Of a DNA stretch of 64,000 bases, positions 29,969-42,216 are shown piece after piece. Position numbers and translations under genes: made by a program. Below the pieces are notes generated by a model. That model was not told the origin of the DNA, made no database searches, and saw nothing but the letters and a program-made list of their open reading frames with translations. Source of the stretch: Ascoidea asiatica (lineage: Eukaryota; Ascomycota; Saccharomycetes; Ascoideales; Ascoideaceae). Position 1 is the first letter of the stretch, and every line of letters begins with the position of its first letter. Location: NCBI GenBank assembly GCA_001600695.1, contig BCKQ01000001.1, forward strand, positions 1,702,722 through 1,766,721, given 5' to 3'.

Positions 29969-32485
29969 TCAAAAATTTTCGATATCTTTGACTAATTTCA
30001 AAACATCCTCACTAATATAGGGATCATCATATACATCTTTCCTTTCTTCATCTTTTCCAACATTATGAACACTATTACTATTGATATTATCATAGTTGAA
30101 AGGTTGATTTATATTTGAGTTAATATTCACATCTGAAATTGAATTCAAATTATTCAAAGATGACCTTTCCAGTCTTGCGATATTATATTCCCTGAATGTT
30201 TGGTTAGCTGATATATCCTCGTTTGTGTTATCATTTATATAATTATTTGTATTTATATTATTCTCAATAATATTTGAATTACTCTTCATTTTATTATAGT
30301 TTTTGATACTGAATCTATTTGGAACTGTTTTTTCAATAACTTTGGATTTTTTCACAGGACTATAATAATCATTTGAATTTATATTATTTTGATAATTCAT
30401 CCTTGAATTACCTTCATCTAGTTCATCTTCCTCATCTGAAGAAAACCCATCAAAATTAATGTTAGATGGAACTCTTGGTAATGGATGAAGAGTTGAAGAT
30501 ACTAATGAACCCAGAGAATTAGTATTGTTATTAGTGGGAGTAACAGGGGTAATCGGAATATTTGTATTATCGATGGCTTTTGTTGGATCAATAGCTTTAA
30601 CAATCAGTTCTCCACTAGGAAGAAAATATGTTTTTATTGTATTTTTTTCAGAATTTTTATTAGGTTGTTTAACAAGCTTATCTGATGAAATTGTATGAAT
30701 ACTTGGAGAATGATATGGACAACTTAAAGCATCCTCAAATTTTTTACTATCACCGGAATTGCTTGATGAGAATGAACTTTTTTTTTCATTGTTGAGTTGA
30801 ATATCATAATCATCATCATCATCATCGATAACTATTGGATTTTCTATTGAATCACCTGTATCTAAATCAATAACTTCATGAAGTGATGACTTTTGAACTT
30901 CCAGCAGAATAATATCTTGACTCATACGCCTTTTTTGATTATTACCCGAATATATAGACATTCTATTGTAAAAGCCATTATATTTAACAGGACTATTTGC
31001 TCTGCTACTATTATTAACAATAAGTCTATTATTATTATTATTTGTATTGATACTATTGAAATATTGATTCTTTACAACTGGAGGGCATAATGTTGGATTA
31101 GTGAAATGAAAAGCTGCAGGTACAATTGGTAACTGACCATCATTTGGATATGGACTTTTAAATTTAGATTTTTTTAATTTTTGCTTTTTCAGTTCTTCTT
31201 TATTTTTTATTTTTTTTGTTGAACTTTGTTCTAATTCTTTTTTTGTATCTTTCTTTTTTAAAGTTTGGTTTTGGTTTTGGTTTTGATTTCGAATTTTCAA
31301 GTTATTTATTGAATTTAAATCTACATTAGAACTTTTATTTGAATTTGAACTAGTATTTGAATTTAACTTAACTTCAGGTTTTAAATTATTAATAGCTGGA
31401 TTTATTTCCTTTTCTAAAGTAATCTTTGAGTCTGAATTGATAAAAGTTTTTTCAGGTACTGGAATCGCAACTTTATCTGAAATTTTTTTTTCATTATTAT
31501 TATTTATATTTTCTTTAAAATTTTGAGTAATTTCAAAATTATTAAGTGGTTTAAAATTTTCTTGAAAATTAGTTTGAGATTTTGATAAAATTGGAGGAAT
31601 TGATTCAAATGGAGAATTTGAAGAATCTGAAATTGAATCTGAAACTGAATTAGGTAATATTGGTAAAGAATGTGTTTTTTTATGAATTTTAGTTATATTG
31701 TTATTATTATAATTTTGAATTGGATTTCTATTGAATATGACAGAAGAAATTGAAAGATTTGGTTTATGTTTTGAATTTGAATTTGAGTTTGAACATGAAT
31801 ATGAATTTAAGTTGAGATTTAAATTTGAATTAATTAATGAAATATCTTTTGAATCTTTATTAAATTCAGATTTTGCGAATAAATTAATTAAAGAAAATCT
31901 TTTTTTCTTTGTATGAATATTTGAATTAATAATTTTTTTTTTCTTTAATTGAATTTTTTGTTGTTTAATTAAATCTTTCTCAGCTTTTTTTCTTAATTTT
32001 TTAATTTTTTTATCATTTTCATCAGTTTGAGTAATTTCTTTTCTTGAGAATACTTTAAAAGTATTTTCTTCTTCATTAGTATTCGAATTGTTATTTAAAT
32101 TATTAGTTGAATTATGATTTGAATTGTTATTTGAATCATTTAAAGAAGAATTATTTCTTGAATGAGTTAAAGAAGGAATTGAATGTACAGAAGGTAATTT
32201 ATTATTTATTATAACTTTTTTATCATTGATTTCATCATTATTTTCAATAGGTTTATCATTATTATTATCATTATTATTATTATTATTGTTATTATTATTG
32301 TTATTATTATTAATATTAATTATATTTGGAGTAATATTATAATCACTATAATAATCACTATTCATATCACTACTTATATCATTTTGATTTGAATTTTTAT
32401 TTAATTTTTCTAAACTTAAGAAATTATTTAAATTATTTGAATTATCTAAATTTATATTATTATCAATTTTATAATATTCATCCAT
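29969..32485 (-). CDS. Large disordered hypothetical protein
   Basis: An 838-residue protein without a domain I recognise. It has Asn and Ser runs (a long poly-Asn around residues 59-74), a Lys/Arg-rich coiled segment (about 155-190), and a better-conserved-looking stretch PYPNDGQLPIVPAAFHF (about 450-470). An acidic box NPIVIDDDDDDYD (about 553-565) resembles a SUMO-interacting motif followed by acidic residues. Another ordered-looking stretch is TYFLPSGELIVKAIDPTKAI (about 620-640). The tail is short and acidic (VYDDPYISEDVLKLVKDI). A nuclear or regulatory role is possible but unproven. It shares a very long upstream region with CKI1. Confidence 0.75.
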   Translation of the reverse strand: MDEYYKIDNNINLDNSNNLNNFLSLEKLNKNSNQNDISSDMNSDYYSDYNITPNIININNNNNNNNNNNNNNDNNNDKPIENNDEINDKKVIINNKLPSVHSIPSLTHSRNNSSLNDSNNNSNHNSTNNLNNNSNTNEEENTFKVFSRKEITQTDENDKKIKKLRKKAEKDLIKQQKIQLKKKKIINSNIHTKKKRFSLINLFAKSEFNKDSKDISLINSNLNLNLNSYSCSNSNSNSKHKPNLSISSVIFNRNPIQNYNNNNITKIHKKTHSLPILPNSVSDSISDSSNSPFESIPPILSKSQTNFQENFKPLNNFEITQNFKENINNNNEKKISDKVAIPVPEKTFINSDSKITLEKEINPAINNLKPEVKLNSNTSSNSNKSSNVDLNSINNLKIRNQNQNQNQTLKKKDTKKELEQSSTKKIKNKEELKKQKLKKSKFKSPYPNDGQLPIVPAAFHFTNPTLCPPVVKNQYFNSINTNNNNNRLIVNNSSRANSPVKYNGFYNRMSIYSGNNQKRRMSQDIILLEVQKSSLHEVIDLDTGDSIENPIVIDDDDDDYDIQLNNEKKSSFSSSNSGDSKKFEDALSCPYHSPSIHTISSDKLVKQPNKNSEKNTIKTYFLPSGELIVKAIDPTKAIDNTNIPITPVTPTNNNTNSLGSLVSSTLHPLPRVPSNINFDGFSSDEEDELDEGNSRMNYQNNINSNDYYSPVKKSKVIEKTVPNRFSIKNYNKMKSNSNIIENNINTNNYINDNTNEDISANQTFREYNIARLERSSLNNLNSISDVNINSNINQPFNYDNINSNSVHNVGKDEERKDVYDDPYISEDVLKLVKDIENF
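32252..32314 (-). repeat. Poly-Asn coding triplet repeat
   Basis: TTA/TTG-type triplets on the plus strand encode about 16 Asn and a few Asp residues near the N-terminus of the large disordered protein. Confidence 0.8.
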
Positions 32486-35220
32486 TATTATTATATACTA
32501 TATTGTTGTTATTGTATTATGAATTATATTATTATATTATTCAATGGAATGATAAATTTAAATGAAAGGAGTATATAAAAAGTTGATAAGTTTTAAGAAA
32601 AAAAAAAAAAGAGAGAAAGATAAAGAATTCAGAAGGAATTGAAAGGGAGTTTGAATAATATATAATTTTACATTTTACCTTCACATTTTATTGATATATT
32701 TATTGTATTTTATTAATATGCTAATAGAATTATAATATTATTATAATAATAATATTATAATATTTTATTATATTTCATTTTATTATTGTATTTTGAAATA
32801 AGTAGTAATAAAAACAATATAAATTAAAGTGAAATTCGATAAGCTAAAACTGAGACCAGGTTTGTGGAAAGCAGTTAAGCCAGCCAATTATATTGCAGAA
32901 TCAGAATAAAAATTAAAAAAAAGTTACCAAAAAGATTAAAAGTTGGTGTTTTGATGGTGGGAATGTTGACAATTTTAGACGAAGTTTGAATTAAAGTGAA
33001 GATTGTTTACAGTTTCAATTAAAAAAGTGTTAGTGTGGGTTGCAAGGAAGCAAGTAAACCAATTTTCTTGTAAGCCCAGAGAATAATAAATCAGTAAATA
33101 ATAAAATAGAATAATAATTGGGATATTATTGTTATTATGGCAATATTCATTTCATTTCACAAGCGTCAATGTATTTTTGATATGATTTCCTAAAAGAGTT
33201 AAATCAAAACACAAACAAATCAAGAACCAATATCATAAGAAGTACCCCAATAATGGTCTCTGTCAATTACATAATCATGTGGCTTGTATTGTGACATTAC
33301 GTAATATTGTAAAGTATATTAATATTAGGATAATTTATATATATTGACCACCTTTGTGGGTGCATTTCCCTGCCTTTTATCCAGAGTTTATTTGACTTGG
33401 CTTTTAAGGCACAAAGACGCTTAATTTCCCAATACGGAAGTATATTTCATTCTGTCAGATTGAGCCAGGCCTTGATGAAATTGAGACTGGAAAAGTGGGG
33501 CATTGTAACAATTGACTGAGATTGACTGAGTTTGTGGTTTGAATACAGCTTGGGTAATAAGGGAGGTGATAATCAATGTAGGCTCGAACATTGATCTTGA
33601 AATATTCTCTTAATGGTATTTATGTGTTTTGCTATTGTTTGAACAATTTTGATGTTGATCTGAAGACAGAAGAAAATCCAACGATAATGAATCAATAGCA
33701 ATAAATACCAAGCAAGCAGATAGGTTAACGAAAATAGTCTATATCTTTGCCTCACTGCTTCTGATTTGAAAAGCTGGCAGTTCCGGAGAAGACAGAAAGT
33801 TATAAATGCTATCTGGCTATATTCTTTGAAATCGTTACTTTTATTGCTTTACAACAGTTCACTATTCAGATTATTCAACTACAGAAGTTCAGGCACTTGA
33901 CCTATTACTGCAATTGGAAGGAGGTCTATATACTCTTCAAATTCAATAAGGATATAATCGCAAAAGAAAAAGAAGAGAATAGAGCCATTTCCCTTTGTCG
34001 CCAAAATCAACAGCTTCTTGAAAATGCTCTTTCTGATCTTTCCTTTGTTTCTTCTGTTGCTGAAATTCTCACATGAAAAAAGTGACTTTTTGCAAAAATT
34101 CGGGTTTTTTCTGGTTTCTGAGCAGCCCAACCAAATCTTACCTTCGGCCGTGTCCTGTGACACTTAAACTTGATTTCCATACAAATAGTTGTCTTACGAC
34201 CTACAAAACGTGACCTTTACCAATATTCTTTACTTTTCAAGGATATTTTTGATCATTTCCGGCTCGTTCTTGAAACTGATCATCAATTTCCATTTTTTAA
34301 ATCTGGTTTGAATAGAGAAAGAAAGAAAGGAAGATACTGAAATTTAAAGCTACTTTTTTTTTTATTATTGAAAATATTATTAAATTTTTATAAATATCTT
34401 AAATATCTTGCATTCAATAAATACCTTACGTATCCCAAAGAAAATTCCATACTTTTCTATTTCTTTTTAACTTTATTATTCCATTTTATCATTATCTATT
34501 TTACACTATTCCATTTATTAAATAAATATTCATTTCAAGATTCTCTTACTTTTCTAATCTTTCAATAAAATTAACCTGAATTCAAATATTTAACTATCTT
34601 ATCATCAATCAAAGAAATAATTTTCAAAAATAATATTTGAGTCTTTATATACTATTATTTTCATATATCTTTACTTAATCTCCATAATTATCATTATCTC
34701 AATACATATTTCATCATTAAAGTACACTAATTTAAAATTTGAAAGTTGTTATATTACTTTAAACTTTTAATTTAAATTTTATTCACTTACTTGGTTTTTT
34801 TAATCAATTCAAAGATATCACAATTCAATCATAATAACTGATACTTTATATATTCATATCTTAAAGAAAAAAAAAAAAAACAGAAGAATAAATCTCTAAA
34901 TTATAATATTTTTCTAATTTTTAAAACTAAAATTTTTAATTTCATAATTCTTTGTTTTTTTTCATCATTTTGAAAAATTATTTAAACTCATTGATTTTTC
35001 CTTTTTTGATTTCTTTTTCATTCAAATTTCTTTTTTTATTTTATTATTCAAATATTCTATTGTTTAATTATTTAGTTATTTAATTATTTAACCACTTACT
35101 TACTTAATTACTTAATCATTTTTAATTATTATTTATTATTCATTATTTATTATTTAAATATTATTTTATTATATTCGTTTATAAATTTAAGTCTCAAGTA
35201 TTTACCTACCTTGATTCAAA
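32486..35220. other. Long divergent intergenic, 2.7 kb
   Basis: Separates the disordered protein gene from CKI1. The left and right ends are very AT-rich; 33.3-34.3 kb has more normal composition. A perfect TTACGTAA palindrome (AP-1/Yap-type site) lies at 33297-33304. Open frames at 33573-33755 and 33879-34163 (minus) have no protein-like character. No tRNA or other RNA gene was found by eye. The size fits a heavily regulated promoter, or an unrecognised RNA gene. Confidence 0.5.
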
Positions 35221-37008
35221 ATGTCTTTAATTAATCCAATTAGAAGAACAAGAAGTCGTAATGATCAAAGTAAAAATTCTAATTCAAACTCAAATTCTAA
35301 TTCTAATTCTAATTCAAGATCTAATTCAAGATCAAATTCAAAAGCTTCAAGACCCTCATTTATTAGATCTGCTTCTGCAAAATCTATATCTTCAATCTTA
35401 ACTTTAACTTCAACTAATTATGATTATAATTCGGATTTTTATGATAATAATAATGATAATGATAATGATAACGATTATGATTCTGAATATCAAGATAAAG
35501 AAAATGATTATTCTATCAAACAACAACAACAACAAGATAAATCAAATAATGATAATGAGTTTGGTATCTATATACCAAGCATTAATGCTAAATTAGATAA
35601 TTCCTTACCACAAGATTATTTTAAACAAGATATTTTATCAATAATTAAAACTCTTAGAATTCCAAAATGGTATAAATTACCTTTAAATTTTTATAGTGAA
35701 ATATCTTTAACTAGAATTTCTTCTGCTTTTACAAATTCAATTTATAAAATTGATCCACCTTCAACAAATTTATTAAAAAAAATTAAATTTAATTATTATT
35801 TACCTTCTTTATTATTAAGAATTTATGGTCCTTGTTCAAATAATTATATTAATAGAGATTTAGAATTATCTATATTAAAAAGATTATCTGCAAAAAATAT
35901 TGGTCCAAATTTATTAGGTTGTTTTCAAAATGGTAGATTTGAACAATGGTTAGATAATGCTGAACCTTTAGATAAATTTAAATTAAGAAATCCAAAAATT
36001 TCAAGAACTATAGGTAGAAGAATGAAACAATTACATCTTGGTATAAAATTAAATAAAATTGAATTTAATCAAGGTCCTGAAATTTGGAATAAAATTGATA
36101 AATGGTTAGAATTAGCTGAAATTATTTTAATTAAAAATTCAAATATAATTAATGAAAAAGATTATTTTTTAATTGATTTTCAAAATTTTAAAAATTCAAT
36201 TAATAAATATAAATTATGGTTATTTAATAGATATAAATCTATAGAAGATTTAAAAAAAAATTTAGTATTTTGTCATAATGATACTCAATATGGTAATTTA
36301 TTATTTACAACTCCAATTTCTCAAAAATATTTAAAAATTGAAAATGATAATAAAATTGGTGAAAATGAAGATGAATTAGAAGAACAAAAAAAAGATAAAA
36401 GATTAGTGGTAATTGATTTTGAATATTCTGCTCCAAATGTACCTGCTTTTGATATTGCAAATCATTTTTGTGAATGGATGGCTGATTATAGTAATGAAAA
36501 ATCTTATTTCTTAGATGAAACACAATATCCAAATTTAAAAGAAGCAATGAATTTAATTGTAAGTTATTTAAAATATAATTCAGATTATGATTTAAAAAAT
36601 CATAAAGATTTAGATTTAGCTGCAAAAATTTTATATAATGATATAATTGCATGGAGAGCTTCAAGTAATATTGCTTGGTGTCTTTGGAGTATAATTTCAG
36701 ATCCAAAATTTGAAAAAGATAAATTAGAAAATAAAATTATTGAAAATGGTCCAAATGGTGAAAAATATACAGTAATTGAAGAAAAAACTATTGAAAATTC
36801 AAGTGATGAAGATGATGATGAAGATATTGAAAGTATTTTAGATGGTCAAGAAGGTGGTGATCTTGAATCTTTCAATTATATTGGATATGCAGTTAATAAA
36901 GTTGGATTAGTTTGGGGTGATTTAATTCAATTAAATATTGTTTCAAAAAATATTATTGAAAAACAAGAAATGATAAAATATTTACCTGCAAAACTTTTTG
37001 ATGTTTAA
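35221..37008 (+). CDS. CKI1: Choline/ethanolamine kinase
   Basis: A 595-residue kinase of the first step of the CDP-choline (Kennedy) pathway. The N-terminal 130 residues are Ser/Asn-rich and disordered. The catalytic domain follows, with LRIYGPCSNNYINRDLE, the Brenner-type catalytic motif FCHNDTQYGNLL (H352, N353, D354) and the choline-kinase motif VVIDFEYSAPNVPAFDIANHF (D399 in IDFE), then CEWMADY. A short acidic insert (about 375-390) precedes the DFE motif. The length is close to S. cerevisiae Cki1 (582). CKI1 and EKI1 are close paralogues, so EKI1 cannot be excluded, but I prefer CKI1. A (TAAT)n-like AT-rich leader precedes the ATG. Confidence 0.9.
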   Translation: MSLINPIRRTRSRNDQSKNSNSNSNSNSNSNSRSNSRSNSKASRPSFIRSASAKSISSILTLTSTNYDYNSDFYDNNNDNDNDNDYDSEYQDKENDYSIKQQQQQDKSNNDNEFGIYIPSINAKLDNSLPQDYFKQDILSIIKTLRIPKWYKLPLNFYSEISLTRISSAFTNSIYKIDPPSTNLLKKIKFNYYLPSLLLRIYGPCSNNYINRDLELSILKRLSAKNIGPNLLGCFQNGRFEQWLDNAEPLDKFKLRNPKISRTIGRRMKQLHLGIKLNKIEFNQGPEIWNKIDKWLELAEIILIKNSNIINEKDYFLIDFQNFKNSINKYKLWLFNRYKSIEDLKKNLVFCHNDTQYGNLLFTTPISQKYLKIENDNKIGENEDELEEQKKDKRLVVIDFEYSAPNVPAFDIANHFCEWMADYSNEKSYFLDETQYPNLKEAMNLIVSYLKYNSDYDLKNHKDLDLAAKILYNDIIAWRASSNIAWCLWSIISDPKFEKDKLENKIIENGPNGEKYTVIEEKTIENSSDEDDDEDIESILDGQEGGDLESFNYIGYAVNKVGLVWGDLIQLNIVSKNIIEKQEMIKYLPAKLFDV

Positions 37009-37382
37009 TTAAAAAGTAACAAGTGATTTAAATTACTATTTTTTTTTTTTACCCTGTACATTCGTTTAATGATATCAACATTAATTTAATCCAAGATTAT
37101 TTCAAAAGAAATATCTATCTATCTTAAGGATATTTAAGAATATCAAAGAAGAAGAAGATGATGAAGAAAATTTGTATTATATTATAGATATGTAAATAAG
37201 TAATATAAAGAAAATACAAACTGAGATTTAGAGAACTTTTTTTTCATTATTATTGTGATTATTATCATTTATTTATTCGATTCGTTATTCATTATTTGTT
37301 GTTGTTTGTTTTTATATAGAAAATATATAAGATTATTTTATAAGTAGAATATATAGATTTGAATATACATTATTTTATAATT
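37009..37382. other. Convergent intergenic
   Basis: About 370 bp between the stops of CKI1 and YNG2. AT-rich; nothing else seen. Confidence 0.5.
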
Positions 37383-38702
37383 TTAAGTACCTCTCTTTCT
37401 TTTCTTTTTTTTTTTATTTTTTTCAGCCATTTCTTTTGTACAAACAGAACAATACCAAGAACCTTCTGGAGGACCAGATAAACCAACACATTTATAATGA
37501 AACCATTCAAATTTACAATCATCATTATCACAACCCACCATTTCACCATATGAAACTTGTTGACAAAAACAATACAATCTATTATCATCTTCTGTATTAC
37601 CTTCAAAATTATTATTATTATTTGAATTTTTAGCAGCTTGAACTTCAAGTTGAGCTATTGATTTTATTCCATTATTTACAATTTGACTATTTTTCAATGA
37701 AGAAAATTTTGGAGGGAAATTATTATTTATTAATTTATTTGAATTTATATTAATATTAAAATTATTATTTTTATTATTATTTATTATATTAGAATCCAGT
37801 TTAAGATTTGAATTTGAATTTTGTATTGAAGACAGAATTGAAGATTTATTTTTTGAAATTAAGTTTGAAGATTTGGATAATTGATTATTATTATTATTTG
37901 TTATAGAATTATTATTATTAATATTAATCAGATTTTGTTTTCTTGGAGGTTTTAAAATAATTGAAGGAGTAGTTGATCTTGAATTTGATATTGAATTTGA
38001 GTTGGATAATGGACCGTGATTATTATTATTGTTATTATGATTAAGAGTTCTTTTCTTTCTTTTTAAGGAAGGAGTTGGGGTTGAATTTGAAGAATTTATT
38101 GATATTGAATTATTATTTGACATTTTATTTGAATTTAATAATGGATCAGTTGAATTTAAATAATGAATTTTATTTTTATTATTATTATTATTTGAGTTTG
38201 AATTCGTAGAAATATTATTGTTATTATTATTTTTATTATTATTATTATTATTTGTATTATTTGCAATATTACTATTCATTAAAATTTTTGGATTTGTTAA
38301 ATCTATATAATTTTCACTTGGAGGAGCTAAATTATTATTTTTCTCTAAATTTTCAATTTCTTTATCTAATTTTGTTAAATATTTAGTCATTGAAAATAAT
38401 AAAGTATTTGAAATTAAACATTTTTCATTTTGTAAAGCTAAAGCATTTTTAAAATTTAATTCCATTTTAGGATATAAAGATTCTTCTTTTAAATTTTTAC
38501 CTAATGGACCAAATTGTTTAACTAATTTAAAAATTTGAGAATCTCTTGATTGAATTTTTTTTCTTGTATCATAAACTTTTAAATCTTTATTTTTTAATTC
38601 CAGTAAATAATAAGCTAATTCTGATGGTAAATTTGATAAATCCTGTGTGTATTGATCTAGGATGGTTGCAGCATCCGGAACAATACCATTATGATTTTGC
38701 AT
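37383..38702 (-). CDS. YNG2: ING-family PHD-finger protein of the NuA4 complex
   Basis: A 439-residue protein. The N-terminal ING domain (about 10-125) has the pattern [41 protein letters not shown] and [11 protein letters not shown]...[17 protein letters not shown], which fits Yng2 better than Pho23 or Yng1. The C-terminal PHD finger (about 373-421) has the Cys4-His-Cys3 layout and the H3K4me3-reading residues in [17 protein letters not shown] and W402. A Lys-rich basic tail follows. The middle (about 130-360) is a long Asn/Ser-rich linker absent from S. cerevisiae Yng2 (282 aa). Yng2 is needed for NuA4 acetylation of H4/H2A. It is divergent from COX10. Confidence 0.88.
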   Translation of the reverse strand: MQNHNGIVPDAATILDQYTQDLSNLPSELAYYLLELKNKDLKVYDTRKKIQSRDSQIFKLVKQFGPLGKNLKEESLYPKMELNFKNALALQNEKCLISNTLLFSMTKYLTKLDKEIENLEKNNNLAPPSENYIDLTNPKILMNSNIANNTNNNNNNKNNNNNNISTNSNSNNNNNKNKIHYLNSTDPLLNSNKMSNNNSISINSSNSTPTPSLKRKKRTLNHNNNNNNHGPLSNSNSISNSRSTTPSIILKPPRKQNLININNNNSITNNNNNQLSKSSNLISKNKSSILSSIQNSNSNLKLDSNIINNNKNNNFNININSNKLINNNFPPKFSSLKNSQIVNNGIKSIAQLEVQAAKNSNNNNNFEGNTEDDNRLYCFCQQVSYGEMVGCDNDDCKFEWFHYKCVGLSGPPEGSWYCSVCTKEMAEKNKKKKKRKRGT

Positions 38703-39301
38703 TATGAGATGATATTATATGTGTTTGCTCGAATAGTATGAGATTACAGATATACTTCTACTGAATATAAGCAATAAATCGATTGTATTTATATAATGTT
38801 AGTGGAATATTAATCGAACACTATTCCAATAATCAACAAATGAATCAATAAATATTACTAATAAATAAGAACTGAATATAATGAATAAATAAATAAATAA
38901 ATATTGATAAAGAAGATAAAAAGCAACAAGCTTTAATAAAAGTACTACTAAGGCTAGTGGTAGCGTTGCCTGCCGTGCCAGCTAGAGATCACGTGCCACG
39001 TATTCCTGCTAAAGTGGGTCGACTGAGAATCAGAGACATAAAACAGTTTGCAGTAGTTAACTGTTAACGTCAGATAGAGATACTCTTTTCTACTGTGTGA
39101 AGTAGCACTGGAGCTGAAGAAATAAAAAATAAAGGTCTATTTGATTCAGCCTTTGGGAGATTATCCTTCTATTACCAGCCAAGTCTAAAGTACAAAGTCT
39201 TAAGTCGCTGATATTGGGTCCATTCTTTTGCCATAGATAGCTACTTCTCTGTGAGAAAACACTGATCCAACTCGTAGATCATTCTGCTCTTGATTTGAAC
39301 G
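38703..39301. other. Divergent promoter between YNG2 and COX10
   Basis: About 600 bp. The left part has an AATA repeat (about 38884-38902). A CACGTG E-box lies at 38990-38995 within a GC-richer stretch. No RNA gene recognised. Confidence 0.55.
38989..38995. promoter_or_regulatory. TCACGTG E-box, Cbf1-type site
   Basis: A perfect TCACGTG lies between the divergent starts of YNG2 and COX10, about 300 bp from each. In yeasts Cbf1 or other bHLH factors bind this core; in several yeasts Cbf1 controls respiratory and sulfur genes, which would suit COX10. Binding here is inferred. Confidence 0.5.
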
Positions 39302-40870
39302 ATGTTTGCATCCTCATATCTTTTGCTTTCTCATCATGTATACTTCTCCTTTGCTACTTATGCTTCAATATCCCCAACCTTAGCTAGTTTATCTTCTATT
39401 CAAATTCTAAGGAAAAATCATTCTTTAACTTCATCTAGTAGTCGGTCTAATTTTTCAAAAGGATTTAAATCAAATAATAATAAAATTTCAAAAAGATTTA
39501 ATTCAAATTCTTATAAAATAAATAGTTCAAATCAATCAAGTAGTTTTTTCATGAAAAATTCAACTTTTGATTTTCTTTCAAATTCAATAATTAAAGAAAA
39601 AAATTTCATAAAGTCTTATTTCTCTGATCAAAAATTATCTTTAAATTCTCTAAATGATAATTCAATCATTGCTGATGTTGGTTCAAAAGCTTTCACATGT
39701 CAATCAAAATCTAATGATAATAATAATAATAATAATAATAACAATGTTAATAATTTAAATGATCATATACCTTTTAATGTTAATCCAAAACAAATTGATT
39801 CAAATTCAATTCAAAGAAATAATATAACTTTAACTGATAATAATGTAAATATTAAAGATTTTAAAAAATTCTTAAAACCATATATAACTTTGGCAAAACC
39901 AAGATTAACAGTATTAGTAATGTTATCTTCAATTTGTTCATATGCTTTATCTCCATATCCTGCAACAATCTCTCAATTAATTTTTTTAACAATTGGTACA
40001 ACTTTATCTTCAGCTTCTGCAAATGCAATTAATATGGGTAGAGAACCAAATTTTGATAAAAAAATGATAAGAACTTCAACAAGACCAGTGGTAACTGGTG
40101 TTTTAACTCCAAAACAAGCTTATAAATTTGCTACAATCACTGGTACAATTGGTGTTTCAATGTTATATTTTGGTGTTAATTCAACTGTTGCTTCTTTAGG
40201 TGCTTTTAATATTTTATTATATTCTTGGTTTTATACTTCTTTAAAAAGAAAACATATTATAAATACTTGGATTGGTGCTTTAGTTGGTGCAATTCCTCCT
40301 TTAATGGGTTGGGCTGCTTCTTCTTCTTTATTACATCCTGGAGCTTGGTGTTTAGCAGGTTTATTATTTGCATGGCAATTTCCACATTTTAATTCTTTAT
40401 CTCATAATATTAGATTTCAATATAAAGATGCAGGTTATGTGATGACTGCTTTTGAAAAACCAATGATGAATGCAAGAGTTGCTTTAAGATATTCTTTATT
40501 AATGTTTCCATTATCTTTTGGTTTAAGTTATTTTAATGTAACTGATTGGATTTTTCCTTTTGATTCTGCAATTTTAAATTTTTGGTTATCTTATAGTGCT
40601 TTTAAATTTTATTGGCAACAAAAAAAAAATTATAGTAAAAATGGTGATACAAATCCAAATTCTAATGGTATGAAATTAGCTAATATTCATGCAAAAAAAT
40701 TATTTTGGGGTAGTGTTGGTCAATTACCTGGAATATTATTATTAGCAATGTTACATAAAAAAGGTTTATGGGATAATATTCTTGGTTTAAATAAAAATGA
40801 TGATGATGATGATAATGATAATAATAATGAAAATATTAAAGGTAATAATATTCAACCTGCTATAATATAA
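39302..40870 (+). CDS. COX10: Protoheme IX farnesyltransferase (heme A synthesis)
   Basis: A 522-residue inner mitochondrial membrane enzyme that converts heme B to heme O for cytochrome oxidase. The N-terminal 185 residues are Ser/Asn-rich and basic, fitting a presequence plus a low-complexity spacer (a poly-Asn run at about 141-150). The UbiA-type core starts at KPYITLAKPRLTVLVML (about 192-208). The first Mg-prenyl motif is NAINMGREPNFDKKMIRTS, and LKRKHIINTWIGALVGAIPPLMGWA contains the second conserved region. Seven to eight hydrophobic segments follow. The tail is Asp/Asn-rich. The S. cerevisiae protein has 462 residues. Confidence 0.96.
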   Translation: MFASSYLLLSHHVYFSFATYASISPTLASLSSIQILRKNHSLTSSSSRSNFSKGFKSNNNKISKRFNSNSYKINSSNQSSSFFMKNSTFDFLSNSIIKEKNFIKSYFSDQKLSLNSLNDNSIIADVGSKAFTCQSKSNDNNNNNNNNNVNNLNDHIPFNVNPKQIDSNSIQRNNITLTDNNVNIKDFKKFLKPYITLAKPRLTVLVMLSSICSYALSPYPATISQLIFLTIGTTLSSASANAINMGREPNFDKKMIRTSTRPVVTGVLTPKQAYKFATITGTIGVSMLYFGVNSTVASLGAFNILLYSWFYTSLKRKHIINTWIGALVGAIPPLMGWAASSSLLHPGAWCLAGLLFAWQFPHFNSLSHNIRFQYKDAGYVMTAFEKPMMNARVALRYSLLMFPLSFGLSYFNVTDWIFPFDSAILNFWLSYSAFKFYWQQKKNYSKNGDTNPNSNGMKLANIHAKKLFWGSVGQLPGILLLAMLHKKGLWDNILGLNKNDDDDDNDNNNENIKGNNIQPAII

Positions 40871-41118
40871 CTTAACATAATTATCTTATTTCATTTAATT
40901 TAATTGGATTTAATTTATGTATAATTAACGTTACTGGTTTTTTTTTTCTCTTAGTTTGTTTTTCATTCATTTTTTTTTGTTTTAAATTTTTTTAAAAGTA
41001 CAGTATATAAAATATCTATGTATATATAAATTTAAAGCATATTAAGCATGTAAATAATTATGACTTAAATAATAAAAATAATATTTGAAAAATGTATATT
41101 AGTTTATATTAACTATAA

Positions 41119-42216
41119 TTATTTAGATATTTCTTTACTTGAAGTATTTTTAGAATCTTTTTCATCACTTTTTTCATCATTATCACTTGAATTTTCTTTA
41201 TCAGTTATTTCTGATTTCATACTAAATTTTTTATTTTCAATTTTATTATCAATTAAATCATGAAATGAAATAATTGCTCTTACTAAACTTGTAACATAAA
41301 TCATCATTAATTGATCATTTGTTTTTATTGTAAAAGCTTTATTAAGATCAGTAATTGAATCAATATCTGAAAAATTTTTAAATTTATCTTTAATTTGTAA
41401 ATTAATTGAATTTTGAAATTGTTGATCTTCAGCTGCATTAATTGCTAATAATTCTGTTGGATTAATTAAATTTGGTAATAAATTAAAAATATCTTGTAAT
41501 TTACCTAAAATAACATGATTTATTGGTAATTCTTTATTTAAAACTTTATTAAGATAATTTAAAACATTTTTTAATCTTTTATTTAAACCATTTAAGGATT
41601 GTAATTGATTTGTAATTTTTAAAGATAATGTACCTGCAGCTTGATCTCTTATATCTCTTAAAAGATGTTCTACACCAATTTCTTCAGCTTCTTCAGCTTC
41701 AATTATTGAAGGAATGTGAATAAAAGTTTTTTCAGAAGAAGAACCATCATCTTTAATTTCTTCAACAGCAATATAAGAATCCGTTGGTAAACCACCAAAT
41801 TCATTATTTGGTTTAACATCAACAATTAAAAGTAATGGATCAGTTGTATATTTTTTAAAAATTTCATTTATTTTAAGATCATTTTTTCTTAGTTTTGGAC
41901 CAGAATGATACCAACCAATTAATTTTTCTTTTGCATTAATTTTTTTAAACATTTCATTCATTGATTCAATATAATTATGATCAAGGAACCAAACATTTGA
42001 ATTTTTTTCATCTTCTTCAAATGGAATTGCAAATGAATTTGAAACTCTTATTGTTTTTGAATTTAGATTTTTTTCACCTAATATAACTCCAACACATCTT
42101 TTATTTGTATCTTTTGCAACTCTATTATAATGGTCAACAACAGATAATAGTACTAAAGGTGCAACCGAAACTGTTGTAGATAAAAAAAAAGATTCATTAG
42201 TGATTGTTGTTGGCAT
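41119..42216 (-). CDS. RPN8: 26S proteasome regulatory subunit Rpn8
   Basis: A 365-residue MPN-domain protein of the proteasome lid. The MPN domain (about 15-150) begins [30 protein letters not shown]. In place of the JAMM metal motif it has [13 protein letters not shown], the usual inactive Rpn8 version that pairs with active Rpn11. A helical C-terminal half (about 190-330) supports lid assembly. The tail is acidic and Ser/Lys-rich, like other Rpn8 proteins. The divergent arrangement with GPN2 is the same as YOR261C-YOR262W in S. cerevisiae. Confidence 0.96.
   Translation of the reverse strand: MPTTITNESFFLSTTVSVAPLVLLSVVDHYNRVAKDTNKRCVGVILGEKNLNSKTIRVSNSFAIPFEEDEKNSNVWFLDHNYIESMNEMFKKINAKEKLIGWYHSGPKLRKNDLKINEIFKKYTTDPLLLIVDVKPNNEFGGLPTDSYIAVEEIKDDGSSSEKTFIHIPSIIEAEEAEEIGVEHLLRDIRDQAAGTLSLKITNQLQSLNGLNKRLKNVLNYLNKVLNKELPINHVILGKLQDIFNLLPNLINPTELLAINAAEDQQFQNSINLQIKDKFKNFSDIDSITDLNKAFTIKTNDQLMMIYVTSLVRAIISFHDLIDNKIENKKFSMKSEITDKENSSDNDEKSDEKDSKNTSSKEISK

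Noticed and set aside
33560-33620. A possible tRNA T-arm suggested by GGCTCGAAC
   Set aside because: No matching acceptor stem, anticodon arm or D-arm could be folded around it.
33573-34163. Minus-strand open frames in the CKI1 upstream region
   Set aside because: No recognisable sequence; expected by chance in a 2.7-kb intergenic region.
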